Assembly: GCF_000499845.2 (NCBI RefSeq)
Contig: NC_023753.2
Coordinates: forward strand, 15,453,030 to 15,517,029
From: Phaseolus vulgaris
Lineage: Eukaryota > Streptophyta > Magnoliopsida > Fabales > Fabaceae
Length of the DNA: 64,000 bases
Direction of reading: 5' to 3'
The notes below the pieces were generated by a model, which saw nothing but the letters and a program-made list of their open reading frames with translations, had not been told where the DNA came from and searched no databases. Shown in pieces: positions 32,947 through 43,630 of the stretch. How positions within the stretch are numbered: position 1 is the first letter of the stretch; each line of letters begins with the position of its first letter. Made by a program: the position numbers and the translations under genes.

Positions 32947-33434
32947 TGTTCCTGCCGATTGACTCACTTCGCCGGTTGACTCCAATGGTAGCCTTTGGCC
33001 CTTCTATCTCCGCCTGAGAATCGAACCTCCTTGATCAAGAAACCTCTCACCTGCAAACACAAAGGGGCACCCTAGCAGTCGTTTGCACTCCGACACACAA
33101 GTCAGTATTAGCACAAAGAAACACCAAGAGTGTATATTAGCTTCAGTCTTAGAAACTGTGTACCTTGCTAGGGTTCTTAGCACCCTTTATATAGGTTGAA
33201 ACTAGGGTTTACCTATGTTTTGTTACTCTTATCTAGGGTTCCTTGGGGAACGTCCTTGCACGGCTATTTGCATAATCTTAGCGTATCTGACACGTGAATT
33301 TTCCTTAACTAGAGTGCAACAAATAATAGAGTGACCGCTTGGGAACCAACTTATGCACCTAATCTCTTGCGCCATTGCTTTGTGGGTGCCTTAAGTATTC
33401 ACGTGCCATGCATGCAGCTTTCCCTGGTAACCCT
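32947..33434 (-). repeat. Tat-type LTR, part 1 (split by SIRE)
   Basis: Plus strand starts TGTTCCTGCCGATTGAC and contains CAGTCGTTTGCACTCCGACA, as in the Tat-type LTRs at 9096, 11728 and 44182. A TATATAGG box region lies near 33190. The SIRE element is inserted at 33434/33435; about 70 bp of possible continuation lie at 43559-43630. Confidence 0.75.
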
Positions 33435-35140
33435 TGTTGGGTCTATTAGTGTCTAAGTTCAAGAGGGGAGGGGTGAATTGAGCTTATAAAATTTTCGCAA
33501 GAGCACACAATTTTTCAGTATTCCAGAGGCAAAAAGAATAGATTGTTTTTACATGAAACAGATTGATTCTTCAGAGCAGTCTTGGCACAATTTGAATTTT
33601 GTTCAATGTAAAATTGTGATCAACAGAGAATTATGACAGAACCAGATCAGCTTAATATTGTGAGGATGAAGGATACAGCTATGCTTAGAAATCAACCAAA
33701 ATTTACACAACACAAGATTTCAAGAAGTATGATCCTTTCTTAGGTTTTAATGAATGGTCAGTTTGTTCACAATTCACTTAAACCATTATATGCAGCAACC
33801 TTGTTTATGATCAGAAAACTTTAACAAATCAGGAAGAACAGTTTTCGCTTAACCCAGAATTAACAGATTCAATTTCAAAAGAACAGATTTAGTTCTTGAC
33901 AGAATTAAGCAAAAACCAGAAAAGAGTGCAGGGATGAGAATGCAAGATACACACGTTTTTATACTGGTTCACTCATACAGAGCTACATCCAGTCTCACCT
34001 TACCCCAAGGTGGAATTCACTAAAAACAGTGCCAATCACTTACAAAACCAGCAGTTCTTGAACACTACAAGAACAATACACACAATGCTGAAAAACCCTA
34101 TTTCAGCACACCTTGCACTCCAAGAAACCCTATCAAGGAGTGACTAACACTTACACCTTTACAAAACAGAATAAAGGAAAGATTACACCTGAAAAGAAGA
34201 TGCAAGAACTCAAAACCAGTAGTTCAATTTGCTGCAGAACTGCACCAGCACCTTCACCAAGATTCAAGGTTTCCTAGAACAAGCACACTTGAAAATCTCT
34301 TTGGACAACCTTTCAAAAAACTCTTTCAATCCTTCTTCTCACATGGAAGTTGTTTGATCTCTGTCAAAAGCGTAATTCCTCAGCACTTATCCATGTGAGA
34401 GAGACATTGTTTATATAGAAAACAGTTTCTAACTTCTTTTCAAAAACCAGTTGAAAAGCAGTTAAGAAAACAACAGATTCAGTTTTGAACTTAACAGATT
34501 TATTTTGTGAAAACTGCCAACTCAGCTTAACAGAAATAACTGTTTGAGTGGTACCTTTGGTGCCCTAACTAACTTGTGAAAAACCTTTCAGCAGACCAAA
34601 GAATAAACCTGTTCTTTCACAGTAAAACAGATTAAAGTATAACACACAAGCCAGCTCATCTTAACTGAAATAACGAACTGAGCTTTCCCTTGGTGCCTTA
34701 ACAGAAATTTAGAAAAGCCTTTTAACAGAGAAGAAATAAACAGATTCTTTCTCCATAAAACAGATTTATTTGTGTACTGTTTTAAAACTGTTAAAACCAT
34801 TTAAAAAGCTTTTCAAAAACCATTTAACGAAAGCCTTTTTAACAGAGAAGAAATAAACAGATTCTTTCTCCATAAAACAGATTTATTTGTGTACTGTTTT
34901 AAAACTGTTAAAAACATTTTAAAAGGCTTTTCAAAAACCATTTAACCACATCATGTGCTTGATCTAGACTTGGTTAGGCATCTAGGATAGGTTACACAGC
35001 AAAAGGCAATCATACACACTTACAAGCCTAATTACAAATGAATCTAAAAACCTATTACAATCTTCAAAGCACTCAAGCCATTTTCTTCATCAAACACACA
35101 TCAAGCCTTGGTAGGGAAGAAGCTTCCTCCAGCTTCAACA
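33435..35140 (-). repeat. 3' LTR of SIRE (1706 bp)
   Basis: Plus-strand ends TGTTGGGTCTATT and AGCTTCAACA. TATATAAA on the minus strand at about 34411-34417. A 117-bp tandem duplication (from about 34705 to 34940) is present in both LTRs, so it preceded insertion. Confidence 0.97.
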
Positions 35141-35154
35141 ATCTCCCCCTGTTT
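35141..35154 (-). other. Polypurine tract of SIRE
   Basis: Minus strand AAACAGGGGGAGAT directly upstream of the 3' LTR; same type as at 18636. Confidence 0.9.
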
Positions 35155-35575
35155 GATGGAGACAAATTCCCTTTGCTTTGCACAGCTTTGAAGAAAGATC
35201 ATGACCAAATCTGTACAGAACCATATACACAGAAAACAGGTGTTAAAGCAGAACAACAGATTTAGAAATGATATACCTGCAGATTTAACATCTGAATTAT
35301 ATCAGCAGCCACTGTGAATATCATCTGCAGAATCTGTACCAGGCTATTCTTAGGCTGTTCTGTACTAGGCTATTCTTCTCCCCCTTTGGATTCATCAAAC
35401 AGAATGAGAGCACAAAATATCACAGAAAAAATAATAGCCATACATAACAGTTCAAATAAAACCAATAAACCATAGAGGTTCATTACAAACCACAAAACAA
35501 CTAAAACCTTCACACAGTACAGATTAATTTCAAATTGCTCAACAACATATAAAAGATAAAGACTTAGAAATAGGA
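35155..35575 (-). other. SIRE 3' non-coding region
   Basis: About 420 bp between ORF3 and the polypurine tract without a supported gene. Confidence 0.5.
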
Positions 35576-36434
35576 TCACTTGTTGTTGTAATAAAGCTCA
35601 GCTAGCTGCACTTGAACTCCTTCAAGTTGGTCATCCAAGTGTTGAAACCTGGCGTAGGTCATTTCATAGTGTGCTTTCTGCTCATATGTGAGTGTGTCCA
35701 GCCTGCTTAGCACTTGTCTTTCAAACATAGACAGAGGTTCACCTCTGTGTTCAGGTGCCTCATATGCAACTATTGCATTCTGACTAGTGGCAGCAACATC
35801 TTCATGTTCAGCAGAATGTATTGGTGATTCGTCCATGTGTTGCACACCATCAGCATTTTCTTCTTCTTCATTTCCTTGTGGAGCAGCTTCTTGCTCAGCC
35901 CTTTGTCCAGCATTCCTTCTAAAAACCCAACCATCTTCATCCTGCATGATACCTAGCTACTGGTTCAGTGGGATTTCTCACACAGCTTCTATAAAATTGC
36001 ATTTTGTTGAATCCTTGAATTCCAGCAGTATTTCCTTTGCTCACTTTCAGTCCTGAATATTTGATTCCACCCACACTGCTCCAGATTTCCCTAGTGATCT
36101 TCAGCTTTACTCCTTTTACATGGGAAACCAGATTTTTACCCTCTTGTTCAAGGTTGCAGTAAAACACCTTCACAAGGTCTGGATAAACATTTCCATTCAT
36201 CTCCAGAAACCCTTTCAGCTTTTGATGCTTGAGCAAGTCTTTGGCTTCTATCAGATTCTCCTTTCTCAGCCATGAGAACTCAAGCAGCTTGGGTACATTG
36301 ATTTGCTTCCTGCCAGTCTCATGTATGAACCTTGTCATTGCATCTGAATCTCCAGCAAACCAGTTTTCCAGGATGCCTTGGCTGCTTTGAGATTGCTCCT
36401 TGGATTTCTTCTTTCTATGTGAGGAGGATGCCAT
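35576..36434 (-). pseudogene. SIRE ORF3, internally deleted plant 'transposon protein'-like ORF
   Basis: First frame 36434-35937 starts MASSSHRKKKSKEQ and continues ILENWFAGDSDAMTRFIHE, KLLEFSWLRKENLIEAKDLL, GFLEMNGNVYPDLVKVFYCN and FNKMQFYRSCVRNP, then ends after TEPVARYHAG. The relative at 17614 continues after FYKSCLKYPL with another about 100 residues, so a central block is missing here. A second frame, 35947-35576, overlaps by 11 nt and encodes an acidic part and a helical tail (FERQVLSRLDTLTYEQKAHY, QLEGVQVQLAELY) normally expected at the C-terminus of this family. Role unknown; position corresponds to the env-like ORF site of SIRE elements but no membrane segments are seen. Confidence 0.65.
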
Positions 36435-36997
36435 GCTTAATCTGTTCTTCCCTGCATCAACACATTACCATGCAATTCTAGAAGAAAGACATTACAGATT
36501 ATTATTCAAAAGCAGTAACAAAGCCTGTGGTGAAGCAATGTGCACCTGGACAGCTTATAGTGCAAGTGAGATGGTGTGAGAGACGAGCTAAATTGTGCTA
36601 GGTTTATATAGAATTATCAAACCAAAATTGAAAAGCACAAATTTTAATTAAGGGCAATGTAATCAGATTTTGGAAATAATGAATTTTGAAGAAAAATCAA
36701 ATCCCACAGATATGCTACAGATTTTATTCCAATGGTGCAGCAGGTTCAGGTGTGGATTCACGTAAGAATATCTTGGAACCTGATTTTGGTACATCAAATT
36801 TGTTGCATCTACACAAAATCCAATTAGTTAGGATACCCACACACTAATTTGCATGGATCTGCTGGTCAATAACCGTAAAAGTAGTCAATAATAAAGTGAG
36901 AGAGAGAAAAATAAATCTTTCTCTTTCCTAGTCACAGCTGTGATTTCTGAAACAGAGAACGAAACATGTTAAAACATAAAACAACAGATTGAAATTT
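36435..36997 (-). other. SIRE spacer between pol and ORF3
   Basis: About 560 bp without supported coding sequence. A long 5' UTR or intron of ORF3 is possible. Confidence 0.5.
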
Positions 36998-39900
36998 TCA
37001 CTGCAGAGGACAATTCAAGCTAATTATACCCAATTCATTTAAAAGAAAGTGAAACCTGTCTTTAGCAAGTGGTTTAGTGAATAGATCAGCTAATTGAAAT
37101 TCAGTACCAATGAATTGTATATCACATGTTCCATTAGCTATATGTTCTCTTAGAAAGTGATGTCTAATTTCAATGTATTTAGTCCTTGAGTGCATGACAG
37201 GATTCTTAGACAGATTTATGGCACTTGTATTATCACACTTTATAGGTATGTTATTTAACAGAATACCAAAATCACTTAGCTGCTGCCTTAGCCATAAGGT
37301 TTGAGCACAACAACTTCCAGCAGCTATGTATTCTGCTTCTGCTGTGGAGAGAGCAACACAGGCTTGCTTCTTGCAATGCCAAGAGATTAGACTTGATCCA
37401 AGCATGTGACAAGTCCCACTTCTGCTCTTCCTATCAACTTTGCAGCCTGCAAAATCAGAATCTGAAAAGCCAATCAAATTCAAAGATACCTTGTTAGGAT
37501 ACCACAATCCAACATCCTTAGATCCTTGCAAATATTTCAGAATTCTCTTTGCTGCATTGTAGTGTGATTCCCTTGGATCAGATTGATATCTAGCACATAG
37601 ACATACATCAAACATAATGTCAGGCCTGCTGGCAGTTAGATATAATAAGGAACCAATTAAACCCCTATATTTCGTTTGGTCCACTGATTTTCCTGCAGAA
37701 TCTTGATCCAGCTGACAACTTGTTGAAATAGGAGTGCTGATTGCTTTGCATTGATTCATATCAAACTTCTTGAGCAGTTCCTTGCAGTATTTTTCTTGAC
37801 TTATGAAAATCCCATCCTTGAGTTGCTTAACTTGTAGACCAAGGAAGAAATTCATTTCTCCTAACATTGACATCTCAAACTCACTTTTCATGGTTTTCAC
37901 AAAGTCTTCACACATCTCTTCATTTGTGGATCCAAAGATAATATCATCTACATAGACTTGCACAAGTATGATATCTTCACTTTTCTTCTTTAGAAAGAGA
38001 GTTTTATCTGAATTGCCACGGCTATAACCTTGAGACAGCAGAAATTCACTTAGCCTTTCATACCATTGCCTAGGTGCTTGCTTTAATCCATATAAGGCTT
38101 TCTTAAGCATGAACACATGTTCTGGATTCTTGTGATCTTCAAACCATGGAGGCTGAGATACAAACACCTCTTCATTGATGTAGCCATTTAGAAATGCACT
38201 CTTGACATCCATTTGAAATAGCTTGAAGCCTTGTATGCTAGAAAATGCTAGAAGAAGTCTGACAGCTTCAAGACGTGCTACTGGTGCATAGGTTTCACCA
38301 AAATCAATACCTTCTTCTTGGTTATACCCTTTAGCAACCAGTCTTGCTTTATTTCTAGTGATAGCTCCATGTTCATCCATCTTGTTCCTGTACACCCACT
38401 TGGTTCCTATGATGTTCATCTCATGCTTCCTTGGAACCAAAGTCCACACTTCATTGTATTCAAACTGGTTCAGCTCTTCCTGCATTGCTGTTATCCAATT
38501 GCTGTCTTGCAGTGCTTCTTCCAAGCTTTTAGGCTCAATCTGTGACACAAAAGCTACTGTTCTGCAGAAGTTATTGAGTGAATTCCTTGTTGAGATTCCT
38601 TTCTCAATTTTACCAATTACATTGTCAAGAGTGAGATCCCTTGGAGTCTTCCATTCTTTAGGCAGTCCTGCATTCACAGTAGATTCTTTGACAGAATTTG
38701 GATTAGTAGCATCAAGCTCATTAGACTGATTTTGTTGCATAATTGTTCTTAAATCATCCATACCAGGTTCATCCACAACAGATTTGGGCACAGAAAAATC
38801 TGTTTCATCAAACACAACATGTATAGATTCTTCAACAGCAAGCAATCTTTTGTTATATACTCTATAAGCATGACCATTTATAGCATAACCAATATATATT
38901 CCTTCATCTGATTTAGGATCAAACTTCCCCATATTATCTTTACCATTATTTAAAACAAAGCATTTGCAGCCAAACACTCTAAGATGACTAATGCTAGGCT
39001 TCCTACCTTTATACAATTCATAGGGAGTTTTCTTAAGAATTGGTCTAATCAATGTTCTGTTAAGCACATAAGAAGCAGTATATACAGCATCAGCCCAAAA
39101 GTATTTAGGTAAACAAGATTCATTTAGCATAGTCCTAGCTAACTCTTCTAGTGATCTATTCTTTCTTTCAACAACACCATTTTGTTGGGGTGTCCTAGGA
39201 GCAGAATAACTATGTATGATCCCATGTTTTTCACAATATTTATCAAACTTTGCATTTTGAAATTCTCCCCCATGATCACTACGAATCTGTTTTATCCTAT
39301 TTTCATTCTCATTATGCAGAACCTTTGCAAGTTTCTTAAAGGCTTTATATGCATCATTTTTAGAAGCAAGAAACAAAGTCCATGTATATCTTGAAAAGTC
39401 ATCAACAATCACCAAAGCATAGTAATTTCCAGCTAAGCTAGCAGTCCTAGATGGTCCAAACAGGTCCATATGCAAAACATCCAAAGCTTTATTTGAAGAA
39501 ACCATATCTTTTGATTTAAAAGAAGTTCTAATCTGTTTTCCCTTTACACAGGCATCACACAATCTGTTATTTTGAAACTTTATGTTTGGTAAACCAGAGA
39601 CAAGTTCCTTAGATTTTAGCTTATTCAAGTGATTTGTGTGAATGTGAGCTAGTCTCCTATGCCACAACCATGACTCATCATTTTTAGATAGCAAACACTC
39701 ATTTTCAGAACAGTTCTTTATAATGTCTAGGAGATAAATGTTGTTTACCCTTTTTCCAGTGAACAACACCTTACCAGAATTTTCACATGAAATTGTACAA
39801 GTATTTGCTTCGAAATTGACCTTGTATCCCTTGTCACACAGCTGGCTAATGCTTAGAAGACTATGTTTTAGCCCTTCAACATATAGGACATTCTCAATAG

Positions 39901-40111
39901 TAGTTGAGTCTTTAGTACCAACATTTCCTCTTCCAAGAATTTTTCCTCTATTGTTATCTCCATATGTGACATGCCCTTCAGCTTTGAGTTTCAGATTTAT
40001 GAACTGAGTCACATCACCTGTCATGTGCTTTGAGCAGCCACTGTCTAGATACCACTGGTTTCTCCTGCTGTTTTTCTGCACCACAACAAATTTAGCACAT
40101 ATGGTACCCCT
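36998..40111 (-). CDS. SIRE pol polyprotein (protease, integrase, RT, RNase H)
   Basis: Frame open from 40111 (first Met 40084) to 36998, about 1037 codons. Order is protease (WYLDSGCSKHMTG), integrase with zinc-binding HRRLAHIHTNH...CDACVKGKQ and DDE core (MDLFGPSR, RSDHGGEF, GVVERKNR), reverse transcriptase (TYAPVARLEAVRLLLAF, YGLKQAPRQWYERL, YVDDIIFG) and RNase H (CKVDRKSRSGTCHMLG, STAEAEYIAAG, DNTSAINLSKNP), ending LGIISLNCPLQ. All catalytic motifs are present, so the enzyme set could be functional. The frame is the same as gag but two TAA codons (40133-40135, 40112-40114) lie between; expression must use recoding, splicing or an independent start. Confidence 0.95.
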   Translation of the reverse strand, partial: RGTICAKFVVVQKNSRRNQWYLDSGCSKHMTGDVTQFINLKLKAEGHVTYGDNNRGKILGRGNVGTKDSTTIENVLYVEGLKHSLLSISQLCDKGYKVNFEANTCTISCENSGKVLFTGKRVNNIYLLDIIKNCSENECLLSKNDESWLWHRRLAHIHTNHLNKLKSKELVSGLPNIKFQNNRLCDACVKGKQIRTSFKSKDMVSSNKALDVLHMDLFGPSRTASLAGNYYALVIVDDFSRYTWTLFLASKNDAYKAFKKLAKVLHNENENRIKQIRSDHGGEFQNAKFDKYCEKHGIIHSYSAPRTPQQNGVVERKNRSLEELARTMLNESCLPKYFWADAVYTASYVLNRTLIRPILKKTPYELYKGRKPSISHLRVFGCKCFVLNNGKDNMGKFDPKSDEGIYIGYAINGHAYRVYNKRLLAVEESIHVVFDETDFSVPKSVVDEPGMDDLRTIMQQNQSNELDATNPNSVKESTVNAGLPKEWKTPRDLTLDNVIGKIEKGISTRNSLNNFCRTVAFVSQIEPKSLEEALQDSNWITAMQEELNQFEYNEVWTLVPRKHEMNIIGTKWVYRNKMDEHGAITRNKARLVAKGYNQEEGIDFGETYAPVARLEAVRLLLAFSSIQGFKLFQMDVKSAFLNGYINEEVFVSQPPWFEDHKNPEHVFMLKKALYGLKQAPRQWYERLSEFLLSQGYSRGNSDKTLFLKKKSEDIILVQVYVDDIIFGSTNEEMCEDFVKTMKSEFEMSMLGEMNFFLGLQVKQLKDGIFISQEKYCKELLKKFDMNQCKAISTPISTSCQLDQDSAGKSVDQTKYRGLIGSLLYLTASRPDIMFDVCLCARYQSDPRESHYNAAKRILKYLQGSKDVGLWYPNKVSLNLIGFSDSDFAGCKVDRKSRSGTCHMLGSSLISWHCKKQACVALSTAEAEYIAAGSCCAQTLWLRQQLSDFGILLNNIPIKCDNTSAINLSKNPVMHSRTKYIEIRHHFLREHIANGTCDIQFIGTEFQLADLFTKPLAKDRFHFLLNELGIISLNCPLQ

Positions 40112-40132
40112 TTAGTCTAGGGTCCAACATGA

Positions 40133-41803
40133 TTAACACCTTTCCTTAGGAAGCCATTTGGCCAATCCTTTAGGAACAAGATATCTTCTAGCCTTACATG
40201 TTCTAGATACATGACCAGATTTCATACAATAAAAACATGTTGCAGTATGCATTGTTTTTGAATTACTAAAGGAGGAAAAAACTGTTTTGGAAGGAACAAA
40301 GAAACTGGACAACTTTTTCACATTACCTTTCATTTCAGAATTATATCCTAAACCATTTTTATTGAAAACAGCATTCTGTGAACCTAATAAGGTTTCAAGA
40401 TTTTCTCTTCCCTTAGTGAAGTTTGAAAGCGTTTTCAACAAATACTCAACCTGTTTTTCCAGCTTTTTGCAATTATCACAAGTTTTAATTGATGCATGTA
40501 AACATGTCAATTCAAGACTAATTAATTCAGTTTTAGCTTTGTGCAGTTCTTCTTCAAGAGCTTTAACCTTTGGTTCAAGTACCCTATTTACTCTATTCAA
40601 CCTGTTGCACATTATAGCCAACCTGTTTGCTTCATCATGTGTTTCCTTAAAGGCTAATAGCAGTTGATCATAATTTTCAGAATCAGTGGAGAAATTACTT
40701 ACTAAGTCAGAGTTGGATCCCTCATCATTCACCATGAAGCAAAGATGTGCTTCTTCACTTTCAGTTGAAGAATTACTTGATGAGGATACATCATTTTCTT
40801 CCCATGAGATATATGCTCTTCTACCTTTTCCTTTGTCACTCCTCTTGCTTGCTGATTTTTCTTTACTTTGATTGTTTGGACAGTCAGCTTTTATATGACC
40901 TGGTGTACCACATCCAAAGCACGTGTAATTGGAAGAATTTGAATCAATAGGTTGTTTGGAATACCTCTTTCTCTTCTGAGTTCTGTCACGGTTTTTCTTT
41001 CTGAGAAATCTGCTGAATTTCCTGGTGAGCAGACTCACAGTCTCATCATGTTCTGGATCACCTTCTTCCTCACTTGTATCATGTTCTATGGTAGTTTTCA
41101 GAGCAATTCCTTTGGCCTTCTTTTCCACTGTTTCTTGTTCTTTCAATCTTTTCAGCTCAATTTCATGTTCTATCAGCTTTCCAAAAAGTGCTGCAGTGGA
41201 CATCTTGGATAAATCTCTGGATTCTGAGATTGTTGTTACCTTAGGCTGCCAGTTCCTATCAAGACATTTTAATACCTTAATGTTAAGCTCTTCCTTGTCA
41301 AAGACTTTACCAAGGCCAGTGAGGTGATTTACAATGTGTGTAAATCGTTTCTGCACATTTGCAATACTTTCTTCAGATTGCATTCTGAACAGCTCATACT
41401 CCTGAATGAGTGAATGCTTCCTTGCCCGTTTCACATCATCAGTCCCTTCATGAGTCACCTCTAGTACATCCCACATCTCCTTTGCTAAGTTACATTGAGA
41501 GACTCTAAAGAACTCATCCATATTCAGTGCAGATGTGATGATATTCTTGGCTAAAGAATCATATTGGGCCTTTTTCTTCTCAGTTTCACTCCATTCAGAC
41601 CAAGGCTTCTTTATTGTTTCATCTTTGACAACCTGCAAAGGTATAAAAGGACCACTGACCACTGCATCCCAGATTCCCATGTCAATAGATTCCATAAAGA
41701 TCTTCATCCTGATTTTCCAGAAAGCATAGTTAACACCACCAAACATAGGAGGTCTATTAATAGATGCACCTTCAGCAAAAGGCATTTTAAACTCAGACAT
41801 CAT
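40133..41803 (-). CDS. SIRE gag
   Basis: Copia/UBN2-type Gag of about 557 residues. The frame is open from 41875, but 41875-41848 is LTR and the next part is PBS; the Met at 41803 or 41800 (MMSEFKMPFAEG) is the likely start. Domains: N-terminal FGGVNYAFWKIRMK, KNIITSALNMDEFFR, EMWDVLEVTHEGTDD, central DKEELNIKVLKCLDR, a CCHC knuckle YTCFGCGTPGHIKADC, an acidic part, a coiled coil with NRLNRVNRVLEPKVKAL, and a second knuckle CFYCMKSGHVSRTC. It ends WLPKERC. Intact. Confidence 0.95.
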   Translation of the reverse strand: MMSEFKMPFAEGASINRPPMFGGVNYAFWKIRMKIFMESIDMGIWDAVVSGPFIPLQVVKDETIKKPWSEWSETEKKKAQYDSLAKNIITSALNMDEFFRVSQCNLAKEMWDVLEVTHEGTDDVKRARKHSLIQEYELFRMQSEESIANVQKRFTHIVNHLTGLGKVFDKEELNIKVLKCLDRNWQPKVTTISESRDLSKMSTAALFGKLIEHEIELKRLKEQETVEKKAKGIALKTTIEHDTSEEEGDPEHDETVSLLTRKFSRFLRKKNRDRTQKRKRYSKQPIDSNSSNYTCFGCGTPGHIKADCPNNQSKEKSASKRSDKGKGRRAYISWEENDVSSSSNSSTESEEAHLCFMVNDEGSNSDLVSNFSTDSENYDQLLLAFKETHDEANRLAIMCNRLNRVNRVLEPKVKALEEELHKAKTELISLELTCLHASIKTCDNCKKLEKQVEYLLKTLSNFTKGRENLETLLGSQNAVFNKNGLGYNSEMKGNVKKLSSFFVPSKTVFSSFSNSKTMHTATCFYCMKSGHVSRTCKARRYLVPKGLAKWLPKERC

Positions 41804-41830
41804 ACACACACTTGAGCAAAATACAAGCCC

Positions 41831-41847
41831 TAGCTCTTGATACCAAT
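41831..41847 (-). other. Primer binding site of SIRE
   Basis: Minus strand ATTGGTATCAAGAGCTA directly after the 5' LTR; initiator-Met tRNA type with one inserted or changed base relative to TGGTATCAGAGC. Confidence 0.9.
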
Positions 41848-43553
41848 TGTTGGGTCTATTAGTGTCTAAGTTCAAGAGGGGAGGGGTGAATTGAGCTTAT
41901 AAAATTTTCGCAAGAGCACACAATTTTTCAGTATTCCAGAGGCAAAAAGAACAGATTGTTTTTACATGAAACAGATTGATTCTTCAGAGCAGTCTTGGCA
42001 CAATTTGAATTTTGTTCAATGTAAAATTGTGATCAACAGAGAATTATGACAGAACCAGATCAGCTTAATATTGTGAGGATGAAGGATACAGCTATGCTTA
42101 GAAATCAACCAAAATTTACACAACACAAGATTTCAAGAAGTATGATCCTTTCTTAGGTTTTAATGAATGGTCAGTTTGTTCACAATTCACTTAAACCATT
42201 ATATGCAGCAACCTTGTTTATGATCAGAAAACTTTAACAAATCAGGAAGAACAGTTTTCGCTTAACCCAGAATTAACAGATTCAATTTCAAAAGAACAGA
42301 TTTAGTTCTTGACAGAATTAAGCAAAAACCAGAAAAGAGTGCAGGGATGAGAATGCAAGATACACACGTTTTTATACTGGTTCACTCATACAGAGCTACA
42401 TCCAGTCTCACCTTACCCCAAGGTGGAATTCACTAAAAACAGTGCCAATCACTTACAAAACCAGCAGTTCTTGAACACTACAAGAACAATACACACAATG
42501 CTGAAAAACCCTATTTCAGCACACCTTGCACTCCAAGAAACCCTATCAAGGAGTGACTAACACTTACACCTTTACAAAACAGAATAAAGGAAAGATTACA
42601 CCTGAAAAGAAGATGCAAGAACTCAAAACCAGTAGTTCAATTTGCTGCAGAACTGCACCAGCACCTTCACCAAGATTCAAGGTTTCCTAGAACAAGCACA
42701 CTTGAAAATCTCTTTGGAAAACCTTTCAAAAAACTCTTTCAATCCTTCTTCTCACATGGAAGTTGTTTGATCTCTGTCAAAAGCGTAATTCCTCAGCACT
42801 TATCCATGTGAGAGAGACATTGTTTATATAGAAAACAGTTTCTAACTTCTTTTCAAAAACCAGTTGAAAAGCAGTTAAGAAAACAACAGATTCAGTTTTG
42901 AACTTAACAGATTTATTTTGTGAAAACTGCCAACTCAGCTTAACAGAAATAACTGTCTGAGTGGTACCTTTGGTGCCCTAACTAACTTGTGAAAAACCTT
43001 TCAGCAGACCAAAGAATAATCCTGTTCTTTCACAGTATAACAGATTAAAGTATAACACACAAGCCAGCTCATCTTAACTGAAATAACGAACTGAGCTTTC
43101 CCTTGGTGCCTTAACAGAAATTTAGAAAAGCCTTTTAACAGATAAGAAATAAACAGATTCTTTCTCCATAAAACAGATTTATTTGTGTACTGTTTTAAAA
43201 CTGTTAAAACCATTTAAAAAGCTTTTCAAAAACCATTTAACGAAAGCCTTTTTAACAGAGAAGAAATAAACAGATTCTTTCTCCATAAAACAGATTTATT
43301 TGTGTACTGTTTTAAAACTGTTAAAAAAAATTTAAAAGGCTTTTCAAAAACCATTTAACCACATCATGTGCTTGATCTAGACTTGGTTAGGCATCTAGGA
43401 TAGGTTACACAGCAAAAGGCAATCATACACACTTACAAGCCTAATTACAAATGAATCTAAAAACCTATTACAATCTTCAAAGCACTCAAGCCATTTTCTT
43501 CATCAAACACACATCAAGCCTTGGTAGGGAAGAAGCTTCCTCCAGCTTCAACA
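41848..43553 (-). repeat. 5' LTR of SIRE (1706 bp)
   Basis: Same length and ends as the 3' LTR. Differences by my reading include positions matching 33539, 34319, 34545, 34615, 34636, 34729 and two near 34915. ACCCT follows at 43554-43558. Confidence 0.97.
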
Positions 43554-43558
43554 ACCCT

Positions 43559-43630
43559 AACCCTAATGGGCCTTAACGCTTGCCAGGATTACTCATACGT
43601 GTTGCGCCTTCATGCGCTATACACACCACG
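43559..43630 (-). repeat. Possible Tat-type LTR, part 2
   Basis: About 70 bp between the SIRE target duplication and the CRM 3' LTR. By position it continues the LTR at 32947-33434 but is too short to confirm. Confidence 0.4.

Larger units (their letters stand above)
33435..43553 (-). mobile_element. Full-length Ty1/copia SIRE element (10,119 bp), TSD ACCCT
   Basis: Two 1706-bp LTRs (33435-35140 and 41848-43553), target duplications ACCCT at 33430-33434 and 43554-43558, primer binding site, gag, pol in copia order (protease, integrase, RT, RNase H), a third ORF and a polypurine tract. I count about eight differences between the LTRs (roughly 0.5%), so insertion is recent. Gag and pol are long and open; gag and pol are separated by two in-frame stops, and ORF3 is shortened. 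Confidence 0.97.

Noticed and set aside
43554..43566. Telomere-like ACCCTAACCCTAA at the SIRE right border
   Set aside because: It results from the ACCCT target duplication next to host AACCCTAA; only about two units, no array.
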